A stretch of 64,000 nt of DNA from Clytia hemisphaerica (lineage: Eukaryota > Cnidaria > Hydrozoa > Leptothecata > Clytiidae). Positions 1 to 12,449 of the stretch are shown here, in pieces. The stretch's first letter is position 1; the number at the start of each line of letters is the position of its first letter. Made by a program: the position numbers and the translations under genes. Location: assembly GCA_902728285.1 (NCBI GenBank), contig CACVBU010000274.1, positions 202,501-266,500 on the forward strand, given 5' to 3'. The notes beneath the pieces were generated by a model. That model did not search any database and was not told where the DNA came from. It saw only the letters and a list, made by a program, of their open reading frames with translations.

Positions 1-32
1 ATTGTGTAGTAACAAATTTGAAACTGTACAAA

Positions 33-340
33 CCCGGAGGGGGGCAGCTGGGCAAAAGGACCGATGGGTATGTGCGGGTCCTAAGGGTACCTTTTCCAAT
101 ATGTTAAAAATGCACTGTAAAGGTCGGAAAAACTAGAAATGCACTGTAAGGGTAGAAATTTCAGAAAATTCTTGAAAAATCTAGATGAAAATGCTAGAAT
201 TTTGACAATTTTTTGGGGGGAAAATGCACTCTAAGGGTTTGATTTTCACTGATTTTTGCTGCACTGTAAGGGTGCAATTTTAAAAGCCAATTTTTGGCCC
301 GCACATACCGTCAGTCCACAAACTCAGTGCCCCCCGGGTG
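33..340. repeat. Poly-G/C palindromic repeat
   Basis: It begins CCCGGAGGGGGG and ends CCCCCCGGG, with mirrored terminal text (GTATGTGCGGG and CCCGCACATACC) and internal repeats of GCACTGTAAGGGT. It belongs to a family with many copies here. Confidence 0.6.
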
Positions 341-2602
341 TAGAAACAAGTCTTGTACTTTATGAGGCCCCCCAGTCAAGCCTCAATTCAGGTATTCACG
401 CACAAATCTTTGCCAATTCACGTATTCACGCGCGAAAAAAAAACATTTTCACGTTCACGCACCAATTTTGCTTTGACATCTTTGGTTAAACGATTGTGAC
501 CTTATTGGGCTAAATTTAACCTTTTTATGGTCTCTTTTAAACAGATTGACCTATTCTTATACCAAACATTTTTGCCAATATATAAAGTTATTTGCTAGTT
601 TTGTGACCTTATTCTCGATATCGTCGACTTTTTAAGGCCTCTTTTACAGGTATTTGAGCTTTCATAAAGGAATATTTTAGGTCTACTGCGCCCAACTTAC
701 TTGCTTGTTACGGGAGGTAGATGCAAAATGAAGCCTTTTCCCCAATAATTTCTTCATCGCAGACCCGTAAGATATCTTTTATATTGAGAATTAATTTAAA
801 ATCGAGGTTTGGGCCAATCATGGTCAGAGAAGCTGTAGACGTCCACATAGGCTTCATAGAGGTGGTTTTGTGGTGCTACTAGAGGATGCGAATTCTAAAG
901 TTTAACCCTCCCCCTATCGGAGGAAAGAAAAGAAGTGAAAAATAAGAACGCGAGCGAAGCGAGCGCGAAAATTTTTCGCCAAGTTTCGCTCTCCTTTTTT
1001 ATTAAAAAACGGCCTTAATACGCTATTGCTAGCCAAGTATGCCTTGTTTGGTCACACAATTTTTGATTTTATTTAACACTAAACATTTGTTGGCAAAAAT
1101 ATGGTACGGCAAAGCGACGTACCTGCCATACCCAGTGCGGCGTTCCAAGAGTTTCGCCCAAGAAAAAATTTAAAATTTAGAATGCCTAGATTGCCTGAAA
1201 ACGCATCATATGCATCATGATGTGAATCATTTTTTAATCGTTCGATGCTGCACAAGATGTTTTTAGAACCTACTTTTACAAATTATTGAAGGAGTAAATA
1301 CCGCCTTTACTGTCTCAAAGTTACTGCAGTATCAGTGTATTGTATTGCAGTAGCAATATAAGTGAATACGGAGAGACGACCATATCATTTAGGGCTGACG
1401 GAGAAAACTTTATCTAGACTCATTCGTTGGATGCAGTATTTGCATCACAAAAGTGTTGTCATTAAAAAAATGCGCCCGCAGATAAATAACGAAAATATTT
1501 GTTTAGATGTCGTAAAGTTTTGCTTATTTTGAATAACCTCACAATGACAATGAGAATAAGTCAATAGGACATCCGAGATTGTGCGAGCGAAGCGAGCAAG
1601 AAAATTTTACTGGTTAAATAGCGGAATAGACTTATCTTTTTTGAAAATTTTTCTGCATGAAACTCATAAAGAAACTAAAAGGTAAATAGTTTTATACCGA
1701 AATACCGTTTTTTATTGATAAAAATATCGAAATACCGACAAAAAAACAGGCAATTTACCGATACCGGTAGAAAATGAAATACCGTAATCCCGTCGTTTTT
1801 TTCTCGTAATACCGATTTACCGGTGGTAAAAAGGCCCAATACCGTCATACCGTAAAAGTGAAAACTCCCCCCAATACCCGTCGGTCAATTTGCCTGACTG
1901 CCCCCCCCCCCGGGACTTTTTCCAGTCAATGAATCAGCTCATCATCATAACCAGTCTGCCATTTTGTTTGTTTTGATTTCCACAAGTAATATTGTAAGGC
2001 ATAATTATTGTTAAGGTGTAATTACTATAAACTTTGACAATTTGCATTTATAACACTCGCTTCAGCTTTTCAATGCTAAATCAAAACTTAAAATGTAATA
2101 TGTAATAATGGTAATCGTCAGCCGTGCAAAATTACTCGAATCTGATTGGTTTAGAGGAGTGCGATTAATCGTTAATTGCACTATTACCACTTTTTGCACT
2201 CTTCGGCGGGGGTTCACTTTTGTCCCCTTATTCTTTTCTTTCCCAAGTCCTGTGTCAGAGACTTTTTTTTACTATATAATAAAAAACAAAGACATTTTTT
2301 TTCTTCAATATAAAAAAGAACAAAGAAATTTTACGTTACAATAGCTTCTTTTAATTGAAAACAAAGAAAAATTACACTGCAATGTTTTCTTTTTAAACAA
2401 AAGAAAAAAAGGAGGTTTTCGAATGTTTACAAAAATATAAAAGTTAGAAAAAGATTCTTTTTCAAAACGATTACCTCGGAATCGTATGTTTTGTCGTGCA
2501 ATTAACGATTAACTCCAAACCATACGATTACTAGTACTAATAGCATACAACGTATTATGAAAATATGTATACTACCGTCCTGGAAAAAAACCGAGTAATT
2601 AC
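341..2602. other. Non-coding stretch, low-complexity repeats
   Basis: No gene is supported. It contains two GCGAGCGAAGCGAGC-type motifs (near 950 and 1580), a fragment with GGTACGGC/GCCGTACC themes near 1100, and a degenerate ATACCG-rich tract at about 1690-1870 ending in a poly-C run. Related ATACCGG-rich sequence recurs at 12930-13060. Confidence 0.5.
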
Positions 2603-2610
2603 GTAAGAGG

Positions 2611-3413
2611 GGGTTGGTCTAAAAAGCAGGGTAGCCAATTGGGGTAGCCAATTGGGCTAGGTTGTGGGGTACCTAAATATTTTACAGACCAGAATAGAAA
2701 TACCGAAAATGAATGCATAGAACCACATTTTACTGACCAGGGAGCATGAATCTGATTGATACTTAGATTGATCATGTATGATTCCAAAGATAAACAAAGA
2801 TATAAATTACCACGTGTTAATGCACGAGGAGTAAGAAATAGAGCTTCATTATTATAGAGCTATTTCAAAAGACCTTTTGTACCTATTATAAGCTGCCATA
2901 TTTAAAATTTTGAAAGGAATTAATTGTTTGAAACATCTAAACATGATTTAAATTAAACAATAGATTCAATAACAAAGGATTGTTAAGATATGACAAGATT
3001 AGAGATCATATGGCCCAAAAGGCGATTCCAAAACTATTATCATCGAATTACAGCTTCACGGAAATAACAATTTAAAACATAAATAAAATCTAAATCTAAA
3101 ATATTAAAAACTGTTTTGTATATATTTTTTATTCGGGTCTGTAAATTTTCAAACGAAGCCAAGAAGGAAGACAAAATGGCGCCAGGTCTCTTGAGAAGTG
3201 ACAAAGTTCAGTACCTTTGGAAAAAAGGCTATTGTGGATGAAGTTCGAAAAGAATCTTAAATTTTATTACATGGAATCATTAACAAGATGTTGTAATAGT
3301 TATTTCCACATGAAAACAGGTTTCAGATTTCAAAGGTTTAGGCAAAAAGAGGTACCCCATAACCTAGCCCAATTGGCTACCCCATTGGCTACCCTGCTTT
3401 TTAGACCAACCCC
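2611..3413. mobile_element. hAT-like non-autonomous DNA transposon
   Basis: Inverted ends of about 60 bp: left GGGTTGGTCTAAAAAGCAGG, right the same in reverse, both continuing into mirrored CCAATTGG text. Direct repeats GTAAGAGG at 2603-2610 and 3414-3421 flank it, a 7-8 bp target duplication as in hAT elements. No transposase is present. The interior carries a sequence also found at 23100-23226. Confidence 0.75.
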
Positions 3414-5449
3414 GTAAGAGGTTAAGTACGGAACAGAAGAGTGCGACAAAAACAGTCGCAAGAAAACTAAAACTCTCCTTTGCAGAGGCTAAAACTGCGA
3501 AAACCCCTTTAGAAGAGTTTATTGTAAACATTTCAATCAGAGGGATTTCCCCAGACATAATATTTACTTTTCGAATCCGAACGAAAGAGAAAATATTCGA
3601 ATCATAACAACAAAGGGTTTTCCGTCAGCATTAATAATAAGAAGATGCAACAGATCAGAAAGGTTTCCCCCTTCTTCTTTCTAAAAAAACATAACCATTC
3701 GAATGTAAAAAGATTCGACCTTCCGGATGAAGACAACTCTTTAACTGACATTGGCTGGATATTCAGATTGGCTTATCTAACAAAAAGCATTCACTTGGTT
3801 AATGCTTTGTAAGAGGGAAAACCCGTTGAAATTTATTAGCAATTGTTCGAAAAAATCTCTGAGAAAACCCAGAAAGATCGTGGATTTTTAACATACGAGT
3901 TGCGAGTTGGTCCTACGAGTTGCGAGTTGCTATCAAATATGCGAGTTGCGAGTTACGAGTTGCTATTTTAACCAAAAAGTGCGAGTTGCGAGTTGAAAAT
4001 TTCACGTTAAGACATCAAAATCGCGAGTTGCAGATTAAAATCGCGAGTTGAAAAATCAAAAGTGCGAGTTGCAAATTAAAATTGCGAGTTGAAAAATCAA
4101 AAGTGCGAGTTGCAAATTAAAATCGCGAGTTGAAAAATCAAAAGTGCGAGTTGCAAATTAAAATCGCGAGTTGAAAAATTAAAAATGCGAGTTGCAAATT
4201 AAAATCGCGAGTTGCAAATTAAAATCGCGAGTTGAAAAATCAAAAGTGCGAGTTGCAAATTAAAATCGCGAGTTGAAAAATCAAAAGTGCGAGTTGCAAA
4301 TTAAAATCGCGAGTTGAAAAATCAAAAGTGCGAGTTGCAAATTAAAATCGCGAGTTGAAAAATTAAAAATGCGAGTTGAAAATTAAAATCGAGAGTTGAA
4401 ATGAAATTTTGTTTTATTCGTACTTTCTTAGTTAAAGTTACATGAATTTCGCATTTTTGCAGTTTGATTATTGTCTTTATTTTGCAGAAATACGGTATAT
4501 ATATATTTTTTTTTACTTAAGTCTCTTTCATCACCAAAAACTTGGTATATAATAACTAAATATCTCCTAGGTCTATAAACTAAAAATTTTGATGATAAAG
4601 AAATATTTTTTAGACCATCAACATTCAAGCGTCTGAATGTACCCTGAGTATCAGAGGTCAAGTTTTCAAAGAGAAAATATTAACCTCTGAGGACGAGGTT
4701 GGGTTTTCTAATCGGAAGGCGAATTTATTCGCGCTGTGATACTCACGGTAGTCTGAATGGGTGTTTTTTTGTCATTTCGAAAAAGAAGTCATTGCATTGT
4801 TTTTTCGCGCGCGTTCTATTTTATACTGAAAGATTCGAAAATGTTGCAATCATAACATAACAAATAGTTTCATTTGGGATTTTTGCTTTGGAAAGAACAC
4901 ATATTTGAATTATTGTGATTTTATCATTAAAAAAAGTTTAAGAATGAAGTAAAATTATAAAATTTTATAAATTTAGATTTGATTGAAAGAAGTATCTATC
5001 TATGTAGGGGAATGAAATGCTTTGTTTGCTTCAGTTTTCTCACACAGTAGACTTTTCCTGCCTTCGAAATTCAGTTTTCGAAGGGAGCCTTTATTTATAA
5101 AAACTTTATTTTCATCAATGGTGATTCATTTTTCGACAGCAAAACCTTCCAAAGGATAACTAGTAAGTTTTTATTTAATTTGGAGATGAAAAATGCCCGA
5201 AAGAAAATGAGTAGAAAACATATCCCGTCGGCGGTGATTCGTAAAAAAATGGATTTCTTTTTCGAATTTTCTTTCTTCAATCGACACTATCAAATTCTCT
5301 GCAAGCTTTTTTGTGCGTAACGTCAATTTTCACAAGCAAGATTATTTTATATAAGTGAAAAGTGACGGTTATAAATACCCTACATGTATTCATGCATTGA
5401 ATTGGTGATCTATTTCTATTGATTTTTTTTGAGTTTCGAAATAACGAAT

Positions 5450-5735
5450 CAAGCGAAAAATAACTCGAGAATGTTAAAGAAGGAAAAAAAATCGATTTAA
5501 AACACGAAATAACTCGAAAATTTAAAGGAACGCAAAATAACTCGATAATCTACAGGAAGGAAAAAATTTAAAAGACCGAAAAAAAATCGAGAAATAACTC
5601 GAAAATTTAAGGGAAGGAAAAAACCGAGTTACGAAATTTAGAATGATGTCATAAAAGGTACAAAATGACGTCATAACTCGTTTTTTTCGTAACTCGTTTT
5701 TTTAACTCGAGAAAAATAACTCGGGTTTTCTGAGC
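5450..5735. repeat. AACTCGA-rich low-complexity tract
   Basis: Many short copies of AAATAACTCGAAAATTTAA and of CGTAACTCG lie inside the foldback element interior. Confidence 0.6.
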
Positions 5736-5911
5736 CATTTTTCCCGGAGCTTATAAATTTTCAAGAGAAAACTCAGGTTTGTCAATCGCGCTTTTAAATG
5801 ATCGCTTTTATCGCTTTTAATATCGCAAAATCGTCTGCCGTAAAATTCGAACTTAGATTTTCTTATAAGAAGCGTATTGGTCTTTTTTTCCAGAAATTCA
5901 TGGTTATGTTT

Positions 5912-6165
5912 GTCTATTGCTCATTCCGACATTTTAAATTTTCCGGGGGTTTTGTTGTTTGGAATTGCTTAGGTCAGGGTTACTAGTAACGGCTTGTCAC
6001 TGTGCCGGGTGCATACTCGGCGCCTTGGGCCCCGCAGGGTTGCTAGTAACGGCTCGAATTTCAGTCAGGTTAAAAAAGGGGTAACTTTACCCATATTATA
6101 ATAACATTACCCCCGTCTTTTTTGTCATTCTATAAGTATTTCCAAATCTTATCTCTCGTCAACCG
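5912..6165 (+). mobile_element. Truncated copy of the 63.3 kb TIR element
   Basis: About 250 bp nearly identical to 63331-63570 (shared GCTCATTCCGACATTTTAAA, repeated GGTTGCTAGTAACGGCT motifs). The right TIR is missing: similarity stops where the 63 kb copy meets its tRNA-like SINE. Confidence 0.75.
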
Positions 6166-6998
6166 AGATTTCTTGTCTTTTAGTAATTCATCAAAACAAC
6201 ATTGACCAAAGGAGACATGTTCTATCAAAAAACTTGAATTTTCTGAGATCTTTCTGTGTCTTCTTTAGAAAAACTAGGGTTTTCACCCGAAAAACCAGGT
6301 TTTTGACAGAAAACCCAGGTTTTTGGCAGAAAAACCTAGTTTTTCTCGAAATTGTGATTTTCGCTTGCCATACAAAAGAACGAGTACAATTTATTATTTC
6401 CAATATAGGATTTTCTTGTTGTTTTCCCGAGCGAAAACAGTAATTCTATCGTAAATATTTATTATACCACCTACTAAGGAAATTTTAAGATTCGAATTAC
6501 ACGAGTTTCACAGTATAAATACTTTTTATATATCAGCTTTTAATCTTACGATACAAAACTTTTCGCCAATTTTGAACCTAGACATGTCGCCCTAACGACA
6601 AAATGCTCCACACTGGTTGAACAAGCGTGCAACTCGCACTTTAAAATTTGCAACTCGCGATTTTAATTTGCAACTCGCACTTTTGATTTTTCAACTCGCG
6701 ATTTTAATTTGCAACTCGCACTTTTGATTTTTCAACTCGCGATTTTAATTTGCAACTCGCGATTTTAATTTGCAACTCGCACTTTTGATTTTTCAACTCG
6801 CGATTTTAATTTGCAACTCGCGATTTTAATCTGCAACTCACGATTTTGATGTCTTAACGTGAAATTTTCAACTCGCAACTCGCACTTTTATTTACTTAAA
6901 ATAGCAACTCGTAACTCGTAACTCGCAACTTGCAACTCGCAACTCGCATATTTGATAGCAACTCGCAACTCGCAGGACCAACTCGCAACTCGCATATT

Positions 6999-7869
6999 AT
7001 CAATTCACGATATTGCTTTAAAATTTACGTTTTCGAGTTAGAAAAAGTAATATACGGAGGAGATATTTACGTGTTTTTTCTACATTATACTACGTTCTGT
7101 AAAATACAACTGTCAAAATTAAAATGGCGATAAGCATTTTCAGTGGATCATGGATTTTCTTCATCATCCAAAATTCAAATTTACAGCTTTCTACCCTTTA
7201 TTTTCTTTAGAAAATGGTATATTTGTTTTGTTGAAAGTATTATTTTTCAAATTCTCCTTATTATAGCCTCTAAAGGGGGGCTCTAAAATTGACATTTTTC
7301 AAATATTATGCATTATGCATTATGCAATATGCATTATGTCTTATGCATTATGTACCTGTCGGAAATAAAAATGCCGGCACTGCTATATTGAAAAGCTGTC
7401 TGCAATATATTGTCAGCTCAATTCGCAATATTCCAACAATACATGGGGATTGTTTACAGAAAAAAAAATTTCCTTTTTATATAGATCACCTGTTGTCTAC
7501 TCCGTACATTACGGTCCGTAAACTTTATTGTCCAATATTAGTCACCAATATATTGTGTAGTAGCCCTTAAGATACAGAAAATCAGAAAAGCTTAATTAAG
7601 TATAAATCTTAAAACTTTGATGTCATTTTTAAAACAGTAATTAAGAAGTTCTCATTGTTTTTTTTCATCGCCATTTTTTCAACGGTGTTTAGCTTTTAAA
7701 TTTAGTATAAATGGTTGCTTAGAAAATAATAAAAAAGTATAGTCTCCACATACTTTGGAGAAATTTCTTAAAAACAGCCAAACATATTAAAAATAACAAC
7801 ATAATTCTTTTATTATAAAGTATTTATATTCATTTGGATCATAAAATAGTAATTATCTATCGATCATGG
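6999..7869. other. Intergenic, TATGCAT microsatellite
   Basis: A short array of TATGCAT/ATTATGCA units lies at 7303-7352. The rest shows no gene. The 3' end of receptor A and its polyadenylation signal lie at the right edge. Confidence 0.5.
7809..7814 (-). terminator. Polyadenylation signal, receptor A
   Basis: AATAAA on the minus strand, 56 bp beyond the TAA stop. Paralogue B has its signal at almost the same distance. Confidence 0.55.
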
Positions 7870-10800
7870 TTACATTGGCATTTGATTTCGGATTCCTGGC
7901 GTCTGTCCTCCGTTCATTGCGAGTGGCGCTCGGATACCCTGTTGCCCTGCTCCTTGCATCGGCATTCGATTTCGGATTCCTGGTGTCTGCCCTCCATTTA
8001 TTGCAAATGGCGCTCGAATACCCTGTTGCCCTCCTCCTTGCATAGGCATTCGATTTCGGATTCCTGGCGTCTGTCCTCCATTTATTGCGAATGGTGCTCG
8101 AATACCCTGTTGCCCTCCTCCTTGCATAGGCATTCGATTTCGGATTCCTGGTGTCTGCCCTCCATTCATTGCGAATGGCACTCGAATGCCCTGTTGCCCT
8201 CCTCCTTGCATAGGCATTTGATTTCGGATCCCTGGCATTTGCCCTCCGTTCATTGGAAGTGGCCCTCGGATACCTTGTTGCCCTCCTCCTGGAATTGACA
8301 TTTGCTTTTGGATCCCTTCAGGCTGTCCTCCGCTCATTGCAAATGGTGCTCCAATACCCTGTTGCCCTCCTCCTGGTATAGATATTTGCTTTTGGATCCC
8401 TGCATGCTGTGCTCCGTTCATATCGAGTGGCGCTAGGATACCCTGTTGTCCTCCTTCTGGAATTGACATTTGCTTTTGGATCCCTGCAGGCTGTGCTCCG
8501 TTCATATCGAGTGGCGCTAGGATACCCTGTTGCCCACCTCCTGGTATAGATATTTGCTTTTGGATCCCTGCAGGCTGTGCTCCGTTCATATCGAGTGGCG
8601 CTAGGATACCCTGTTGTCCTCCTTCTGGAATTGACATTTGCTTTTGGATCCCTGGAGGCTGTCCTCCGGGTATTGATTGAGCGTTCAGCGCAGATTCTTC
8701 CAGCTCGGAGCTTCGCATCGTGTTTGGTACATCAGATGTACCCCCTCCTCCAGGTAGCTCCAGTATTCTTTGGGTATCTACTACGTCTTTTTGGGCAGTT
8801 TCTCGATAATTTTCCCCAATTTTTTCATCACTTGAGTCATCATCCAGCTTCCTAAAAAAATGCCAGAAAACATTCATAACTTGTAGATGAAAAAATTTAC
8901 GCGTAAGAAATGCACTTAGTGTCTACATTAAGGTATAATCTTACAAATTTTTATTCAAAACTTTGCTTCATTTTGAAATGTTTTAAAAGGAGCTCGAGTA
9001 ATATATTTTTTTCTTCACTATCTTTTGACGTTATTATACATCTTTGTAGGTAAATATAGAAATATCTAAAGATAACATACTTTTGGAGATAAAATTTCCA
9101 AATGGCGAAGACCGTAGCAAGTGCCATACATAATGAACATAGTGATGCAACCGCCTTCGAAGCTCCGGAACTGGTTTTCTTAGGTTTGGGTTTGATTATT
9201 GTAGGGGTTGTTGTTATTGTTCTTGGAGCTGTTGTCTTTCCTTTTGACGTTGGATCTAAGGAGACGAAATGAAAAAAAATTACTGTTACGGTGGAGTCTC
9301 CATAACTTGAACAGGCATGGGGAAGACGAATCTGTTCGAGTTAAGTTAAGAATTTTGAGTAATCGAGTAAAGTTTATAGAATCACTGGTTTCTAAAATCC
9401 TCTAAATAGTAAAATAAATAGCCAAAACTTGTTTTTTACCTTAGAAAAAATACGAACAAAATAAGAACAATTCAAGGCTCAAAGTGCCAAAAAAATAAGA
9501 ACAGCCGAGCCTCAGCAAAAATTTACTGGTTCTTATAGAAAAAAAGTGTACTCAACTTCGTAAGCTTTTGAGCACAATTTAGCGAAATTCAGAATTATTC
9601 AAAATGACCAAAATTGCAAAATTGACTACGCGCAAACGATTCCCAAAGCTAAAACCCGCGTAATTTGAAACACGTGAAGCATATTTCTTTCGCAAAATTA
9701 CAGTTAGAAAAAGATTTTGCACGTGTGTCAAAGTATAAAAAGTTAAAAGATATTCGAAAACTTTTGGATAGAAGGATGAAATGAAATTGGCCCGCTCCTT
9801 TAGAGCTTTAGCCTGGGCGGCCGCCAATCCACCATCGGAATATCAGATAAATTGCGATTTGGTGATGTAAAGAATACCAGCAAAAATTTGTAATAATGAC
9901 TCACCATGAACATGTACGACAACTTCGGACGAAATCTTTTTCGGACAAACTTCATTGGTATGCCACTGGCTTTTCCAAACGCCTTCTTGTTTCTTTTGTA
10001 TATCGTGAATGGTCAAAGCTTTTGATACAAGAAATAAAGAAATTAAAAGTGCAAGCAATTGGTTAAGTATTATTACATTTTGAATGTACTTTAAAGATAT
10101 ACCAACAATAATTTTTTTAGCAAAAACGTTGAAAGGAAGGGCAAATGTTTCGAAATTCAGTCTCTCTAAGGTTCGATTTTCAGACTCTCGGACATACCCG
10201 GACATCTCAAACCTAGTACCCCCGGGCTTCAAATATAGGTTAAAACTGGGCTTTTCCAGAAAAACCATATACCCCCTGTTGAAGAGATCCATTTCCGTTC
10301 CTAGGGGGTAAGGTTTGATATGTAGCGGAATTCCATATGGATATACAAAAATCTGTCAAAATTAGCAGGAATTCCATGGGGAATTTTTAATTTTTTTAAA
10401 TCCTACTAAAATTCAGAATTCGAGAGGGGTTTTATACCTAAAATTTCCTAGAATTCTAAGGGGTTACAGTATTTCTAGCAACAAAAGTTTGGACCTCTTC
10501 AACAGGGGGTTTACAGTTTTTTTTCTGGAAAAGCCCAATATAACTCACCTGTATAAGTCAAGACAGAATATTTGTATTTCTCAAAATCATTTGTCATATA
10601 CTGAAAGGGTATTCTTTTGACTTTACTTTCAAGTTTGTAATTTACTGTGTTGCCATTATTTCCGTCAAACATGACTTTACCGTCCATTTTGTATATCTTG
10701 GAATCTTTAGGATTATATGTCTCTGGTATGTTTGAATAAAATCCTAAAATAGCAGTGTCTCCCTGTTTAATCTTGATACTCGAGCTGTTGGATTCACTTC

Positions 10801-12326
10801 TTAAACCTGAAAAGTGAAAGTAAAAGTTTTATTAAATTTTGTTAAATGTTATATTATTGTTAAGACAATATCTAACGAATTTCAATTAATTTTTAACATC
10901 TAGCACTGAAGATGGTTGTTTTTATTCTTAATTTCTGGAATCGACTGATTTAAACCAAATATTTAACAGTATTTAACCTTTTCCAGCGCGTATTATCTTT
11001 TTGAAATTCTAAATTTCAAATTTAGAAATAAAAGCTTGAAGCTTAAAAGGTAAGTAGACAATTAGTAGAATTACGGTTGTGCACATTTAAATCAAGTGGT
11101 CAGGAGTTATTATAACCTCAAATCTTGCACTCTGTTTATTAGCTTAGAAATTTGGTTTGATTCAAGAAAGGAGTAAAAACCTTTAGCGTTGCGTCAATCC
11201 ACAATAAAGGAAGATATTTCCTTGCTTTTTGAGAGGTCCGCCAAAGCAAGAGTTCCCTGCCAAATATAATGCTGATTTTGATCTTAGGTCATTTTAAAGG
11301 TTTTGTTTTTAAATAAGAGTGATATCGTTTGCTTACTCATCAATTTTAATTTACAAGCTTTTTCACATTGAATTGACACGATTGTGGAGCAAAATTAGTC
11401 AGAAGAAGGAAAAGAAAAATATTTTTTGTTTATATCAGCATAATATAACAATACAAGACACTTGTCCTGATATGAAACATGTGTCTGATATGAAACGGAA
11501 ACACTTATGTAAAAGTAAAACCTTTAAGTGCGTTTCTCCTTACCATGACAAGGCTAATCAGTAACTCCGCTGATGGCAGACAACGTTATGGCGTTATATT
11601 GACGATATGACCGCTAAGAAGACCTTTGAAGTTATGTTTAAGCTGGGTTGGTTGATCTAAACTTGTTTGCCCAAATAGCTGATTCAGCATTTCAGTCGTG
11701 GGAAAGCAAGCGGGGCGTCTTCTATGAAAAATACAATGCAAATATCTTACCATATACGTTTAGCCTATAATTTGGACATTCGAGGATTGTTGTAAATTTT
11801 CGTTTATAGAAGTATAATGCGTGGTCAGTGGGTACAAGTTCTTTAATACGCAGGGAACCACCTTCAATAGAATGCCTTTCATCATTTTTGATTTCGTATC
11901 CATCTTGATCGAAAACAGTGTTCTTTAGTTGTGCGGGTTTTTCCTTTTCGTTGACTCTAAACCAAGCATAATCCTGTTTTTCTGCATGGGATAGGAAAGC
12001 AGACTGTCCAACGCAGTACTCGTATGTCTTATATTTGTCACATCCTGAAATAAATAAAAAACATCTTTAATGAATTGACTAATTTTTGAGGAATTCACAA
12101 ATTTCTTATTAGCAGATTCATATAAGAAAGTCACGAGAAAATGCCGAGTAAAACTCTGATTGGCTGAGACATGCAAAGATTACCTCATACGAATTTTTCA
12201 GTTAGAATGGGATATAAATAAATCCTATTTACCTTGCACCATGTGGTTATAAATTATACTCAACACGAGTGGAGAGTTGAAAAATACCAAACATATTAAC
12301 ACTTTATGATTTATAGAAACCTTCAT
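7870..12326 (-). CDS. Ig-like single-pass receptor with repeat tail (paralogue A)
   Basis: Six exons by GT/AG sites: 12326-12233, 12044-11751, 10806-10549, 10018-9905, 9255-9081, 8851-7870; phases 1,1,1,1,2. The coding length is 1917 nt, an exact 638 codons plus stop. Residues 1-31 are a signal peptide. Residues 32-130 are a V-like Ig domain with the core W (DYAWFRV) and F-strand DHALYFY, where the usual Cys is Tyr. Residues 130-254 are a second Ig-like domain, split by an intron. A Thr/Pro/Lys stalk follows, then a helix at about 288-306 (ASLCSLCMALATVFAIW) ending in KFYLQK. The tail (312-638) is acidic at first (KKLDDDSSDE), then about ten 28-residue Gly/Gln/Pro repeats. An in-frame ATG at 12353 could be the start, but 12326 gives the cleaner signal peptide. 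AATAAA lies 56 bp past the stop. The architecture suggests a cell-surface recognition receptor; the ligand is unknown. The resemblance to cnidarian allorecognition (Alr-type) receptors is architectural only. Confidence 0.8.
7873..8690 (-). repeat. 84-bp coding tandem repeat, tail of receptor A
   Basis: About ten in-frame copies of an 84-bp unit encode 28 residues on the plan GGGQQGI..P...NGGQ..GI, then (R/Q)(N/K)(R/Q) and MPMQ or MSIP. Copies near the stop share NGGQTPGIRN. Membrane-proximal copies share GAQPAGIQKQ. Adjacent copies are nearly identical, which implies recent unequal exchange or gene conversion. The tail looks disordered and has no recognisable signalling domain. Confidence 0.9.
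9430..9553. mobile_element. Degraded AAGAACA MITE in receptor A intron 5
   Basis: Resembles the ACACGTTTTTTATAAGAACA family, with internal AATAAGAACA motifs and a right end GTTCTTATAGAAAAAAAGTG. The ends are eroded. Confidence 0.4.
10247..10537. mobile_element. TGGGCTTTTCCAG TIR element in receptor A intron 3
   Basis: Ends TGGGCTTTTCCAGAAAAA and TTTTTCTGGAAAAGCCCA are inverted repeats, followed inward by mirrored CCCCCTGTTGA and TCAACAGGGGG. It is non-coding. Its right end is only 11 bp inside the intron from the exon 3 donor. Confidence 0.8.
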
Positions 12327-12441
12327 TGCCTTTAGTTCCAATTTCCTCTTCATTCGAATCCATCACGGTGTTTGTTTTGCCTTTGTTCGATTTTTTTCTT
12401 TAAATTTATTTTCATAGAGGAAAAATGTTCAATTGTGTATT

Positions 12442-12449
12442 TGACGTCA
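12442..12449. promoter_or_regulatory. CRE-like palindrome TGACGTCA upstream of receptor A
   Basis: A perfect TGACGTCA (the CRE/ATF consensus) lies 116 bp upstream of the start of receptor A. It sits in a block also found upstream of receptor B, with shared flanks (CTTAAAAATT on one side, AAAT on the other). Conservation between paralogues suggests promoter function, though recent duplication alone could explain it. Confidence 0.5.

Larger units (their letters stand above)
3894..6998. mobile_element. Foldback-type element with inverted tandem-array arms
   Basis: The left arm (3894-4400) and right arm (6629-6998) are reverse complements. Both are built from GCGAGTTG-based tandem units, in pairs such as GTGCGAGTTGCAAATTAAAA. 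The outer, less repetitive part mirrors too (ends CGAGTTGCGAGTTGGTCC; inner marker TTCACGTTAAGACATCAAAA). The 2.2 kb interior has no convincing ORF. I found no clear target duplication. Confidence 0.65.

Noticed and set aside
3894..4400. CRISPR-like array
   Set aside because: Regular short repeats but no unique spacers, and the array is mirrored at 6629-6998; it is a minisatellite arm of a foldback element in eukaryotic DNA.
7834..8298. Plus-strand repeat ORF rich in SDSW/HRHSISD
   Set aside because: Antisense shadow of the receptor A tail repeat.
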